Shown here one piece after another: positions 30,587 through 38,252 of a stretch of 48,756 nucleotides of DNA. This DNA is from an uncultured Eubacteriales bacterium. GTDB taxonomy: Bacteria > Bacillota_A > Clostridia > Peptostreptococcales > Anaerovoracaceae. The DNA is taken from positions 1 to 48,756 of the forward strand of contig CADATR010000002.1 of the NCBI GenBank assembly GCA_902790885.1, written 5' to 3'. The notes beneath the pieces were generated by a model. The model was not told the DNA's origin. It searched no databases and worked only from the letters and a program-made list of their open reading frames with translations. How positions within the stretch are numbered: position 1 is the stretch's first letter; each line of letters begins with the position of its first letter. Made by a program: the position numbers and the translations under genes.

Positions 30587-31582
30587 TTACGCAAGGGTCG
30601 CTACAACAACGGCCTTGATGGTATGCAGTCTGTTCTCCGCCTCGTCGAAAACGACTGAGTTCTTGCCCGAGAATACCTCTTCAGTGACTTCCCTGATATC
30701 ATAGCCAAGCTTCATCTGCTCTGCGGCCATGGTCGTTTCAAAGTTGTGGAACGAAGGCAGGCAATGCATAAAGAGGCATTCAGGATTCTCTGTCTTTGCC
30801 ATGAGCTCCTCTGTTACCTTGTATGGAGTCAGCATCCTGACTCTCTCAGGGATCTGATCCTCCTCGCCCATCGAAGCCCAGATATCCGTGTATACCACAT
30901 CAGCGCCCTTGAGATCGGCCTCATCGCTCGATACGGTGATCGATGCTCCGGTCTCGGCAGCAACGGCGTTCGCACGCGCGAGTATGTCCTGATCAACAGC
31001 GTCACAGAGCTCCTGCGGTCCGTATGCCACGAAGTCCATGCCCATCTTGGCGCAGCCGTACATCCATGCGTATGACATGTTGTTGCGGACGTCACCTACG
31101 AATACTACCTTTACCTCGCTGAGAGGCTTCGCAACATGCTCCTCGATCGTAAGGAGGTCTGCGAGTATCTGTGTCGGATGGTCTACGTCTGTAAGGCCGT
31201 TCCATACCGGAACTCCCGACTCAGCGGCAAGCTCCTCTACAACAGCCTGCTCATATCCCCTGTACTCGATTCCGTCGAAAATGCGCCCGAGCACCTTTGC
31301 TGTATCCGCGATGCTCTCCTTCTTTCCCATCTGCGAGCTCTTGCTGTCAAGGAATGTCACGCCGGCGCCTTCGTCCATTGCGGCTACCTCGAATGAACAT
31401 CTTGTCCTCGTCGATGTCTTCTCGAAGAGCAGTACTATATTTTTACCCTCGAGCGAATTGCCCTTGATTCCCAGTCTCTTTTTTGCCTTCAGATCGTGCG
31501 CGAGATCGAGAAGATACCTGATCTCCGCAGGTGTGAAGTCCATCAGTGTCAGAAAGCTTCTCCCTTTTAAATTAACTGCCAT
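30587..31582 (-). CDS. argF: Ornithine carbamoyltransferase
   Basis: A 331-residue OTCase catalysing ornithine + carbamoyl phosphate <-> citrulline + Pi. The carbamoyl phosphate motif FEKTSTRTRCSFEVAA is near 53-68, DHPTQILADLLTI near 135, and the ornithine loop FMHCLPSFHN near 270. The HCLP Cys and STRTR Arg are intact. Whether it works anabolically (ArgF) or catabolically (ArcB) cannot be decided: no arcA, arcC, argG or argH is in view, and the ornithine cyclodeaminase neighbour slightly favours catabolism. Its ATG shares a base with the stop of the YolD-like gene (TAATG) and its AGGAGG ribosome site lies inside that gene. Confidence 0.95.
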   Translation of the reverse strand: MAVNLKGRSFLTLMDFTPAEIRYLLDLAHDLKAKKRLGIKGNSLEGKNIVLLFEKTSTRTRCSFEVAAMDEGAGVTFLDSKSSQMGKKESIADTAKVLGRIFDGIEYRGYEQAVVEELAAESGVPVWNGLTDVDHPTQILADLLTIEEHVAKPLSEVKVVFVGDVRNNMSYAWMYGCAKMGMDFVAYGPQELCDAVDQDILARANAVAAETGASITVSSDEADLKGADVVYTDIWASMGEEDQIPERVRMLTPYKVTEELMAKTENPECLFMHCLPSFHNFETTMAAEQMKLGYDIREVTEEVFSGKNSVVFDEAENRLHTIKAVVVATLA

Positions 31583-31788
31583 TAAATACCCTCCTGTATA
31601 TTACTGCTGTCGTCTCCGGAGATCCTCGTTCCGGACTGCAGCTCTCTCTCGTGTTCCTCTTCGGCCTGTCTCAGCCTTTCGGACAGACCGGTAAGCGCGT
31701 CAAACGGCGCGAATTGTTTCGCCCTCTGCGCGCGCGGCATTCTGGGTCTTGCCGATGCCGGCCGTTCCCAGAACCCGTTATCGTTCAT
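31582..31788 (-). CDS. YolD-like partner of Y-family DNA polymerase
   Basis: A 68-residue protein from ATG 31788 (the frame continues to GTG 31824, so 80 residues is possible; neither start has a strong ribosome site). It contains RPRMPRAQRAKQFAPFDAL followed by a charged helix (SERLRQAEEEHERELQ). The MPRxxRAKQFAPFDAL block is what one finds in small YolD-like proteins encoded next to UvrX/UmuC-type polymerases in Bacillota. It follows the polymerase gene within 50 bases and overlaps the OTCase start by one base. Presumed role: accessory or regulator of the translesion polymerase. Confidence 0.75.
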   Translation of the reverse strand: MNDNGFWERPASARPRMPRAQRAKQFAPFDALTGLSERLRQAEEEHERELQSGTRISGDDSSNIQEGI

Positions 31789-31834
31789 TATACATTTTTT
31801 ATTGTTCTCTTTCACTAACTTCACACACTTCTCA

Positions 31835-33226
31835 CTATTCTTTATGTCCGCCGATCTGATGATTTCTCTCCCTCGTGGTCGCGGCCTCCTCGAGATCCAT
31901 TCCCCTGAACATCGCGTCCTTGCCGTATTTCTTCCTTATGGAGTTTACGGCCTCCTGCAGCCTGGCGTCGCGCTTGAGCCGGGTGCTCGTTTCAGTTACC
32001 GGATCAGCCATGCCTTCACGCCGCATCTGCCCCATCGTTTTGCCTTCTTCCTCAGCCTCCGCGTCGGCAAGATCGAAGAGAGTCATCTGCTTGTTTTCAG
32101 GCTCTTTAGGCTTTATGTCATTGAAGTTCACAAACATCCTTCTGACCGGATACTCATGATTGGTTATATTATCATAAAGATCGGCGACCGCCGGCATAAT
32201 GACCGAAGCCGCGTCCGTCAGATAACCGAAGCTTACCGAGCCGTGCGACATCGGTACATGAAGGGCGTTGCTGTAACCGACAGCGATCGACACATTCGGA
32301 GTCACCCTGCCCTTCTCTGTCATCTCGTGGCAGAGCTGCTCGGTCATCTCCTTTATGATGAGCCGCCCCTCTTCATTCGTGTAATCCCGCATCAGCACCT
32401 GCCCGTGCGAGAGCGAATTGCTTTTCGTCTTATATCCCTTGATGTCCGGCATCTCCGTCGTTTCGATCCCGTAAGCATGGTCGATCATCAGCTCAGCGTT
32501 TATTCCGAACATCCTGTAGAGCAGGTCTTCATCACGTGCAGCCAGCTCGGCTATCCCGCCCATGGTGGTGATGCCTATGCGCTCAAACTTCTTTGCCGTC
32601 TGGCGGCCTATCATCCAGAAGTCAGTCAGGGGCCTGTGATCCCAGAGCTGCAGCTTATACGCGTCCTCGTCGAGCACGCCGATGAAGTCGTCCGCGTGTT
32701 TGGCGATTATGTCCATGGCTATCTTGGCCAGATACAGATTGGGGCCGACCCCCGCCGTTGCCCTTACACCTATCCTCTCATAGACCTCTCTCATCAGGAA
32801 CTCCGCCATCTGCTTCGGATCCATGTCATAGCGCTTAAGATAGGCTGTCACATCGAAAAAGACCTCATCTATCGAATAAACGTGCATATCCTCCGGCGCG
32901 ATATAGTCGAGGTATATCTTGTATATCTCAGCGGCGTATTCCATGTAGAGGTGCATCCTCGGAGGAGCCATTATGTATTCAAAGCTCTTCGGTATCTCAA
33001 ACACCCTGGCCCTGCCGCTTACTCCTCTCGCCTTGAGAGACGGAGAGACAGCAAGGCATATCGTTCTGTCGCCGCGGGTAGGATCTGCCACGACAAGATC
33101 GGTCGTCAACGGATCGAGGCCGCGCTCTACGCATTCGACGGAGGCGTAGAAGGACTTCAGATCGATGCAGATGTACGACCGCTCCCACTTGCCGTATTCG
33201 ATTTTATGTTCAGCTGTATTTCTCAT
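31835..33226 (-). CDS. Y-family (UmuC/UvrX-like) translesion DNA polymerase
   Basis: A 463-residue Y-family polymerase that copies past damaged bases. The palm has the first carboxylate motif YICIDLKSFYASVE near residue 18-31 and the SIDEVFFD catalytic pair near 120; GVGPNLYLAKIAMDI is the HhH/thumb region; the little-finger domain lies at about 250-370; QMTLFD near 385 is a beta-clamp-binding motif. It is longer than DinB, and the YolD-like neighbour favours the UvrX/YqjW group. The start ATG 33226 has only a weak ribosome site. No convincing LexA operator was found upstream; instead the long palindrome starting at 33239 lies there. Confidence 0.92.
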   Translation of the reverse strand: MRNTAEHKIEYGKWERSYICIDLKSFYASVECVERGLDPLTTDLVVADPTRGDRTICLAVSPSLKARGVSGRARVFEIPKSFEYIMAPPRMHLYMEYAAEIYKIYLDYIAPEDMHVYSIDEVFFDVTAYLKRYDMDPKQMAEFLMREVYERIGVRATAGVGPNLYLAKIAMDIIAKHADDFIGVLDEDAYKLQLWDHRPLTDFWMIGRQTAKKFERIGITTMGGIAELAARDEDLLYRMFGINAELMIDHAYGIETTEMPDIKGYKTKSNSLSHGQVLMRDYTNEEGRLIIKEMTEQLCHEMTEKGRVTPNVSIAVGYSNALHVPMSHGSVSFGYLTDAASVIMPAVADLYDNITNHEYPVRRMFVNFNDIKPKEPENKQMTLFDLADAEAEEEGKTMGQMRREGMADPVTETSTRLKRDARLQEAVNSIRKKYGKDAMFRGMDLEEAATTRERNHQIGGHKE

Positions 33227-33238
33227 TATTTCTTATAT

Positions 33239-33378
33239 CATCGGCTTATATATATCTGTCAGGCACGCTCTCGCTAACATTCGAACGCAGCGGTACTAAG
33301 CTCTGTCTGCGCCTGCGGCTTGCCAGTCGCTAAGTGCCGGCGTTCTCGAGTTACCTGCCAGACATATATAAGCCGATG
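33239..33378. repeat. 140-base imperfect palindrome upstream of the polymerase gene
   Basis: The outer arms 33239-33263 and 33354-33378 match at 23 of 25 positions as inverted repeats (CATCGGCTTATATAT ... ATATATAAGCCGATG). Further complementary blocks lie inside: TAAC with GTTA, CGAACGC with GCGTTCTCG, CGGTACTAAGC (33291-33301) with GCTAAGTGCCG (33329-33339), and GCC-TGC-GGC at the centre, so the unit could fold into one long hairpin. No gene is seen in 33227-33589; the rest of this gap holds the 13-base palindrome GAATGCCGCATTC (33458-33470). Whether it acts as DNA (mobile repeat) or RNA (leader of the polymerase mRNA, start 12 bases away) is open. Confidence 0.8.
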
Positions 33379-33560
33379 TCGCATAAAAGTGTAGGTCTGC
33401 AGCAACCACTAAATGCGCAAGCGGCCGAAAAAATATAGTCCGGCCCGCACTTGAGCGGAATGCCGCATTCGCGCGTCACTATCTCACAAAAACAGAGTAT
33501 CTGCCTTTGGCTCTAACACAAGCTAACGCAAAACGATGAGCGCCTTGGAACGGGCAAGGG

Positions 33561-33589
33561 CTATGTTTTTCGGCATCAGCTTGCGCCCT
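33561..33589. repeat. 29-base direct repeat, copy 1 (at the AraC stop codon)
   Basis: Begins CTATGTTTTTCGGCATCAGC and ends just before the AraC-family stop codon. It matches copy 2 at 34333-34361 in 28 of 29 positions. Start-to-start distance is 772 bases, so the two copies bracket exactly the AraC gene. Confidence 0.8.
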
Positions 33590-34321
33590 TTATCCGTATT
33601 GCCGGCGGTATTCGACCGGTGTCATCCCTTCGGCTTCCGTAAAGTTCTTGGTAAAATAGCTCTGCGAGCAGAACGCGAGCCTGTCTGCTATGTTCGCCAC
33701 TGTCATATCCGAGTCTCTCAGCATGCGCTTGGCTTCGAGAAGGCGTTCCTTCAGTATGAACTCGCTGATAGTGATTCCAAGCTCCTCCTTGAAGACTGCT
33801 GACGCGTATGTGCGGCTTATGCCCACATGCTCCGCGATGTCGGCGAGCTCTATCTTTTCGGTAAGGTGCTCCTCTATATATGTCATCATTCGGGCAAGCC
33901 TCGGTGAGCGTCTCTTCTCCCTGAGCACGTACTTCATCTTGACTGCGTAATTGTGCGCCATTCCGTGGACAAGGTCGTAGAGGTCGGGAAGCGATACCGC
34001 ATTGTCGAACTCCTTTATAAATTCATCGCGGATGTCGTATGCCACCATGTCGAGCAGGCCTGACTGTATCGCTATAAGGCACATCTCGCTGGCCGCGTTG
34101 ACCGCCTCATAGTACATTTTGTTCATAGCCTCGCTGTATGAGCCGCATCTGTTGTAAAGCGCGGTCGGATACTGGTAATTCTCCTGCGAGAGCTCGGCTA
34201 TCCTGTTTTCATCACCTGCAGCGATAGCTTCAAAATATGGTTTTTTGCGCGCAAACGGAAGGTATATCTGATTTCTCCTGGTGCGGCTCAGTATTAAATT
34301 CGCGATCTTCTTTTCAGCCAT
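33590..34321 (-). CDS. AraC-family transcriptional regulator
   Basis: A 243-residue regulator with a C-terminal AraC/XylS DNA-binding domain of two HTH units (ADIAEHVGISRTYASAVFKE and ANIADRLAFCSQSYFTKNF, then TPVEYRRQYG). The N-terminal 140 residues are helical and not recognised. ATG 34321 (MAEKKIANLIL) has AGAAGG seven bases before and is preferred; the open frame to 34375 runs through the second 29-base repeat. It stands alone between the repeats with its own promoter-like sequence. Targets are unknown. Confidence 0.9.
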   Translation of the reverse strand: MAEKKIANLILSRTRRNQIYLPFARKKPYFEAIAAGDENRIAELSQENYQYPTALYNRCGSYSEAMNKMYYEAVNAASEMCLIAIQSGLLDMVAYDIRDEFIKEFDNAVSLPDLYDLVHGMAHNYAVKMKYVLREKRRSPRLARMMTYIEEHLTEKIELADIAEHVGISRTYASAVFKEELGITISEFILKERLLEAKRMLRDSDMTVANIADRLAFCSQSYFTKNFTEAEGMTPVEYRRQYG

Positions 34322-34332
34322 AAGTGATCCTT

Positions 34333-34361
34333 CTATGTTTTCCGGCATCAGCTTGCGCCCT
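34333..34361. repeat. 29-base direct repeat, copy 2 (in the AraC leader)
   Basis: Begins CTATGTTTTCCGGCATCAGC, one base different from copy 1 at 33561-33589. It sits 11 bases before the AraC start codon. Flanking bases on either side do not match those of copy 1, so the repeat boundaries are sharp. Confidence 0.8.
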
Positions 34362-34407
34362 GTCATTTTGAGCAAAACTGTAATTTTGTTATAGTATTCG
34401 TAACAAT

Positions 34408-34434
34408 ATTATAACATCAGGCCCCTGTATTCAA
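34408..34434 (-). promoter_or_regulatory. Probable promoter of the AraC gene
   Basis: On the minus strand a perfect TATAAT (34413-34408) is preceded by TTGAAT (34434-34429) with a 15-base spacer, in a strongly AT-rich region. It would give a leader of about 80 bases containing the 29-base repeat. Confidence 0.5.
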
Positions 34435-34510
34435 TAAAATGTATATAACAATAATGTTGGATCGCAGGCTGTCAGTTCAACTCGAAAGAGTATGTTTGCT
34501 CTCAACATTA

Positions 34511-34544
34511 TAAAAAGACTCTCCGGTCTACGGGGAGAGTCCTT
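34511..34544 (-). terminator. Terminator after the GH25 gene
   Basis: Minus strand: ACTCTCC and GGAGAGT pair around a 9-base loop and are followed by CTTTTTAT. It closes the transcript of the two G3E GTPases and the lysozyme-like gene. The rest of 34362-34634 shows only the AraC promoter. Confidence 0.8.
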
Positions 34545-34634
34545 CTAAAGAATCGATATGAGATAGTGCTTTGAAGAAACGGCTATGCGCAGGTTGATGG
34601 GGTTCAACATGTTCAGAGTCGTTTTTTCATTGAC

Positions 34635-36119
34635 CTATTTTACATATACCTCGTCACCTGATTGGCAGCATATCCATCCGCCGGATATCTGCATCCAGGA
34701 TCCGCTTACCTTGAGGCATTCCACCTTTTCGCCAGGCTTGAGCACAGCATACTTGTTTCCGCTCGCAGTCTTGTTTTTCATAGTACTGCTGAGACTGCTC
34801 CTGAGTACTCTGTCATAATCAGTGCCTGCACCTTTCCTTATATTCAGATAGTCCTGAACAACATAGGTATTCCCTGCCTTATAGCTTATCTGCGAGGTTG
34901 ATGAGGTTGTAATGTAACTGGATCTCTCGTCAGAAGCCCTGGTCAGGTAGTTTGCACAAGTGATAGGTGTCTCCGCCGGCTCCAGGTCAGATACAAGTTT
35001 TGCCACTTTGCTTTGTGTACCGTTGCTTTGTGTACTGTTGCTTTGTGTACCGTTTGTTATCTTAAGAGGCACCAGCGCATATCCCCCATATTTACCTATG
35101 CCTTTGATATATGCGTATCCATTCCCTACAGCATTGTTTCTGATTCCTCCTACAGTGTAATCCACTCCTTCTTTCAGAAGAGTGTCTCCGCTGTATAATT
35201 TGAATTTAGGCGCTTTAGCTTCGCTTAAACTCAACGTAGTATTCCCGTATATACTGGTCACGACCGGACTCGTTGCTGTTTTCTTGTTGAGGTACCAGAA
35301 GTTGGCATCGATATTCCCCTGCAGTCCAGTGAACGAAAGCATGCCATCGATCCTCGCGCTGCTGCTGTACTGCCATTTGGAGTAGTTCACCGATGACTGA
35401 TTGCGGTTGTAGTACTGTGCACACCAGAGATCGACATCTGATGTAAGCTGACTTGTTGTGATATACGAACTGAAGAATGTGGTGTTCGCATATATACCCG
35501 GCTGATAACCTGCGGCCCTGATTGTGTTACAGAATGCTACAGCAGCATTGGTTGCATCAGTTCTTTTGAGACCACGCATTCTGCCAAGTACTCCTCCCGC
35601 AAACTCATAATCCATGTATACCGGCAGGTTAAGATCTTTCGGCCCGATGCCAAGCGCCTTCAGTCTGTTAACAGCAAATGTGGCTTCCTTAGCACCTTCG
35701 GACGCGTTTTTGGCTTGTGAGAATACGTAGACACCCGTCATTACTCCGTTTGCTTTTGCATTGGAGTACTGAGCGCTGAACTTTTCATCGATATACATCG
35801 AAAGATTCTTTTTGCTGTACGAGGAATATGTGACTCTCATAATAGCAAAATCAACGCCGGCTTTCTTTGCATCGCCAAAGCGGCAGTTCTTTGACTGCCA
35901 GTCAGAGATATCCACTCCGTTTACGATAAGGTTGTCAGCATACCTTGCCTTGTGGTAATACGTCGAGTAGCCTGTCTTCTGGAAAGGACTCGCGTAGCTG
36001 AATTCCGAGGCGGCATTTGCCGGCTCTATTGCCAGCAGCCCGGCAACAAGACCCAGCGTAAGCGCTGTCACCAGCAGCGAACTAATGATCCTCTTCGCTT
36101 TTGCTCTGAGATTCTCCAT
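34635..36119 (-). CDS. Secreted GH25 lysozyme-like protein with SH3 domain
   Basis: A 494-residue exported protein. A signal peptide (KRIISSLLVTALTLGLVAGL, cleavage after ANA near 36) precedes a glycoside hydrolase family 25 domain (about 65-275) with VNGVDISDWQ, ADFAIMRVTYSS-like strand, LPVYMDYEFAGG and PGIYANTTFFSSY; the Asp/Glu pair of GH25 muramidases is present. Then comes an Ig-like/repeat module (GVDYTVGGIRNNAVGNGYAYIKG), a short NGTQS/NSTQS linker and a C-terminal SH3b domain (DYLNIRKGAGTDYDRVL to GWICCQSG). It should bind and cut peptidoglycan outside the cell. ATG 36119 follows AAGGGGGAAAAGAT, 18 bases after the G3E/OB-domain gene, so it appears to share that transcript. Confidence 0.9.
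   Translation of the reverse strand: MENLRAKAKRIISSLLVTALTLGLVAGLLAIEPANAASEFSYASPFQKTGYSTYYHKARYADNLIVNGVDISDWQSKNCRFGDAKKAGVDFAIMRVTYSSYSKKNLSMYIDEKFSAQYSNAKANGVMTGVYVFSQAKNASEGAKEATFAVNRLKALGIGPKDLNLPVYMDYEFAGGVLGRMRGLKRTDATNAAVAFCNTIRAAGYQPGIYANTTFFSSYITTSQLTSDVDLWCAQYYNRNQSSVNYSKWQYSSSARIDGMLSFTGLQGNIDANFWYLNKKTATSPVVTSIYGNTTLSLSEAKAPKFKLYSGDTLLKEGVDYTVGGIRNNAVGNGYAYIKGIGKYGGYALVPLKITNGTQSNSTQSNGTQSKVAKLVSDLEPAETPITCANYLTRASDERSSYITTSSTSQISYKAGNTYVVQDYLNIRKGAGTDYDRVLRSSLSSTMKNKTASGNKYAVLKPGEKVECLKVSGSWMQISGGWICCQSGDEVYVK
35011..35055. repeat. Three tandem 15-base units in the GH25 gene
   Basis: CTTTGTGTACCGTTG is repeated three times with one or two changes. On the coding strand each unit encodes the pentapeptide N(G/S)TQS in the linker before the SH3 domain. 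Copy-number change would keep the frame. Confidence 0.85.
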
Positions 36120-36137
36120 ATCTTTTCCCCCTTGTGA

Positions 36138-37079
36138 TCAGAATGTAGCGACTTCCGGATCGCAGGCCTCACATCTCTCAAGATTTCTGATGTAAAGCAC
36201 AGGACCTTTCTCCTTGTAAGCTTCCGTATACTCGCAGCGTACCTTGGCTGTTATTTCTACCCAGTCTCCCACGCTCAGCTTCTCGGCGCCGGAATAATAC
36301 GCCAGCAGTCCCGCGAACTGTATGTCTGCCTCACAGCATGTCATCACGTGTCTTCCGAAAGCGAACTGCCCCTGCGGGAGCTCGTCTGAAAGCGCAACTC
36401 TTCCCTTTATGATGAAGGTCTTGCCGTCATAATCGTCCTCGTTCTCGTTGATATCCCTGTACCACTCCGCGTACCACTCGTCTTCGATCTTTATCTTTGG
36501 CGCGTTCATATCATAAGGGAGCGGATCGATGATATCATCAGGCTCTATGTCGTTCGGGCCGTATTCGTAGACTATCATAGACCTGCGGTTCGCTATACGC
36601 ACCTCCTTGTGGTAAGGCATCTTATCAAAGCCTTTCACGCAGCGGTTGAACACCACCATGTCAGCAGTCTGCATCTTGTTGAAGCAGAGCTGACGCATGT
36701 TCTTGTTGTACATCATGAAGGTAGTGGTGTCGAAGAGCGCCATCTCCTGGGCGATCAGCCATCCTCGCGGCATCGCGGCGAAGAGCTTCTGGTTCTCCCA
36801 CATGCCGTTCATCTCCACTACAACACGGTCGAATCCGCCCTGCCTGTTGATGCGGCCGAGGTTTACGTCATTGAGTTCGGCTTCGGACTTTATGCGCTCC
36901 ACTCTGACGCCGGGGCCAACGAATTTCTCCGGCTCGTACTGAGTCTCTCCGTTTTCACAGATAAGGAGCAGCGTGCGGCCGTCATCTCCGAACTCGTGAT
37001 TCTCAAGTGTCTCTTTTATGAATGTTGTTTTGCCGGATCCGAGGAATCCGGTAAAAAGATATACAGGTATTTCTCTCAT
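36138..37079 (-). CDS. G3E (CobW-like) GTPase fused to a DUF1980/YcgQ-like OB domain
   Basis: A 313-residue protein. Residues 1-200 are a G3E P-loop GTPase: Walker A GFLGSGKT at 11-18, VVVEMNGMWE as the Walker B region, and NRCVKGFDKM in place of the usual base-recognition NKxD. The CxCC metal motif of true CobW/ZNG1 chaperones is absent. Residues about 215-305 (GKTFIIKGRVAL, RHVMTCCEADIQFAGLLAYY, DWVEITAKVRCEY, GPVLYIRNLERCEACDPE) resemble the C-terminal part of YcgQ/TIGR03943 permease partner proteins, including the MTCCxAD block. It follows a His-rich CobW gene and precedes a lysozyme gene. A role in metal handling is inferred. Confidence 0.82.
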   Translation of the reverse strand: MREIPVYLFTGFLGSGKTTFIKETLENHEFGDDGRTLLLICENGETQYEPEKFVGPGVRVERIKSEAELNDVNLGRINRQGGFDRVVVEMNGMWENQKLFAAMPRGWLIAQEMALFDTTTFMMYNKNMRQLCFNKMQTADMVVFNRCVKGFDKMPYHKEVRIANRRSMIVYEYGPNDIEPDDIIDPLPYDMNAPKIKIEDEWYAEWYRDINENEDDYDGKTFIIKGRVALSDELPQGQFAFGRHVMTCCEADIQFAGLLAYYSGAEKLSVGDWVEITAKVRCEYTEAYKEKGPVLYIRNLERCEACDPEVATF

Positions 37080-37103
37080 TTTTTTATTATCAGCGCTCCT
37101 GCA

Positions 37104-38204
37104 TTATGCAAGTCTGAAGAGAGCGCTCAGCTTTTCCTTATTTATTCTTGTTCCGATGACAGCTACCATTCCGGTCGCTTCTGCCTCAGTCTCTCTTACC
37201 TCGCCTTCGCCAGGCACGTAATCGAACTCGAGCCAGCCGCCGTCAGCGTTTTCTACGATGCCTTTAGCTCTGAGCACCTCTCCGCACTCATCAAGGCTGT
37301 CGATGATCTCCTCCAGTTCGGCCTTCGTATACTTGTTGCTGGTCTGAGCTCCGACTTCATCAAAGACCTCATCCGCGTCATGCCCGTGATGGTGATGATG
37401 GTGGTGATGGTGGTGGTGATGTCCGCATCCGCACTCGTCATCATCACACTCATCGTGATCGTCATCATCGTCGTGGTGGTGATGATGGTGGTGGTGATGC
37501 CCGTGCTCATCATCGTCGTCATCATCGTGGTGATGATGGTGCTCATGCTCATGTGCCTCGAGCTCCTCATATGCCTCGGCTCTCAGCTTGTCGAGCTCAG
37601 CATTGAGAGTCTTGTCTGACTCCATTACCTCGAGCATCTTCGCTCCGCTGAGCTGATCCCAGTCTGTGGTGACTACCTGAGCGGTCTGGTTAAGCGTTCT
37701 GATATCCTTAACGACTTCGTCGAGCTCTGCAGAGGACATTCCCTGCTGATGTGACAGGAAGATAGAGCTTGCGTGCTCTACCTGATTGGCGAAGAACTCC
37801 CCGAAGTTCTCCATGTACATTTTGTATCTCTTGGCATCAACTACTGTAGTGAAACCGTTGAGCTCGATCCTGTCATTCTTGAGATCCTGTACGGCGATGA
37901 TAACGTCTGAGAGTTTGCCTACTCCGGAAGGTTCGATAAGGATCCTTTCAGGATCGTACTGCTCGATAACTTCATTCAGAGCTTTTCCAAAATCTCCCAC
38001 GAGCGTGCAGCAGATGCAGCCCGCTACCATCTCGTTGATCTTGACTCCCGACTCCCTGAGGAAACCTGTGTCTACTCCAATCTCGCCGAATTCGTTCTCG
38101 ATGAGAACTATGTTTTTAGTGTCATACCCCTCGGAGATCAGCTTTTTGATAAGTGTAGTTTTGCCTGCTCCGAGAAAACCTGAGAAAATATCTACTTTTG
38201 CCAT
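37104..38204 (-). CDS. CobW/ZNG1-type metal-chaperone GTPase with His/Asp-rich insert
   Basis: A 366-residue G3E GTPase. Walker A GFLGAGKT at 9-16, ENEFGEIGVD, the metal motif GCICC at 62-66, ILIEPSGVGKLSDV near 88-101. Between about 217 and 276 lies a run of some 30 histidines broken by Asp stretches and CDDDECGCG, then a C-terminal CobW domain (GWLEFDYVPGEGEV). Such inserts bind Zn, Ni or Co. The family delivers metal to client enzymes with GTP hydrolysis. It is the first gene of a three-gene unit and faces an EamA exporter divergently; the upstream gap has a TATAAT and an inverted repeat. Client not identifiable. Confidence 0.9.
   Translation of the reverse strand: MAKVDIFSGFLGAGKTTLIKKLISEGYDTKNIVLIENEFGEIGVDTGFLRESGVKINEMVAGCICCTLVGDFGKALNEVIEQYDPERILIEPSGVGKLSDVIIAVQDLKNDRIELNGFTTVVDAKRYKMYMENFGEFFANQVEHASSIFLSHQQGMSSAELDEVVKDIRTLNQTAQVVTTDWDQLSGAKMLEVMESDKTLNAELDKLRAEAYEELEAHEHEHHHHHDDDDDDEHGHHHHHHHHHDDDDDHDECDDDECGCGHHHHHHHHHHHHGHDADEVFDEVGAQTSNKYTKAELEEIIDSLDECGEVLRAKGIVENADGGWLEFDYVPGEGEVRETEAEATGMVAVIGTRINKEKLSALFRLA
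37378..37560. repeat. Low-complexity GTG/ATG trinucleotide tract
   Basis: Runs of GTGATGGTG-type triplets on the plus strand (CAC/CAT on the coding strand) encode the His/Asp-rich insert of the CobW-like protein. Such tracts can change length by slippage in whole codons. Confidence 0.8.
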
Positions 38205-38252
38205 TTTTTCTGCCTTTCTTTTATGACATTTTTTGCCATTTTTACGTGTAGG

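Noticed and set aside
31802..33277. A 491-codon plus-strand frame opposite the polymerase gene
   Set aside because: The minus strand encodes an unmistakable Y-family polymerase; the plus frame is a shadow with no recognisable motif.
33239..33540. Integron attC-like site (CTAAC ... GTTA inside a palindrome)
   Set aside because: The core sites do not fit RYYYAAC/GTTRRRY, no integrase is present, and the outer arms extend well beyond an attC design.
33227..33589. A LexA (SOS) operator before the translesion polymerase
   Set aside because: TTCGAA and GAAC fragments occur, but no CGAAC-N4-GTTCG-type box could be found.
37380..37560. Possible sequencing or assembly artefact in the triplet tract
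   Set aside because: The frame stays open through it, and His/Asp-rich inserts are known in CobW-type proteins, so it is accepted as real.
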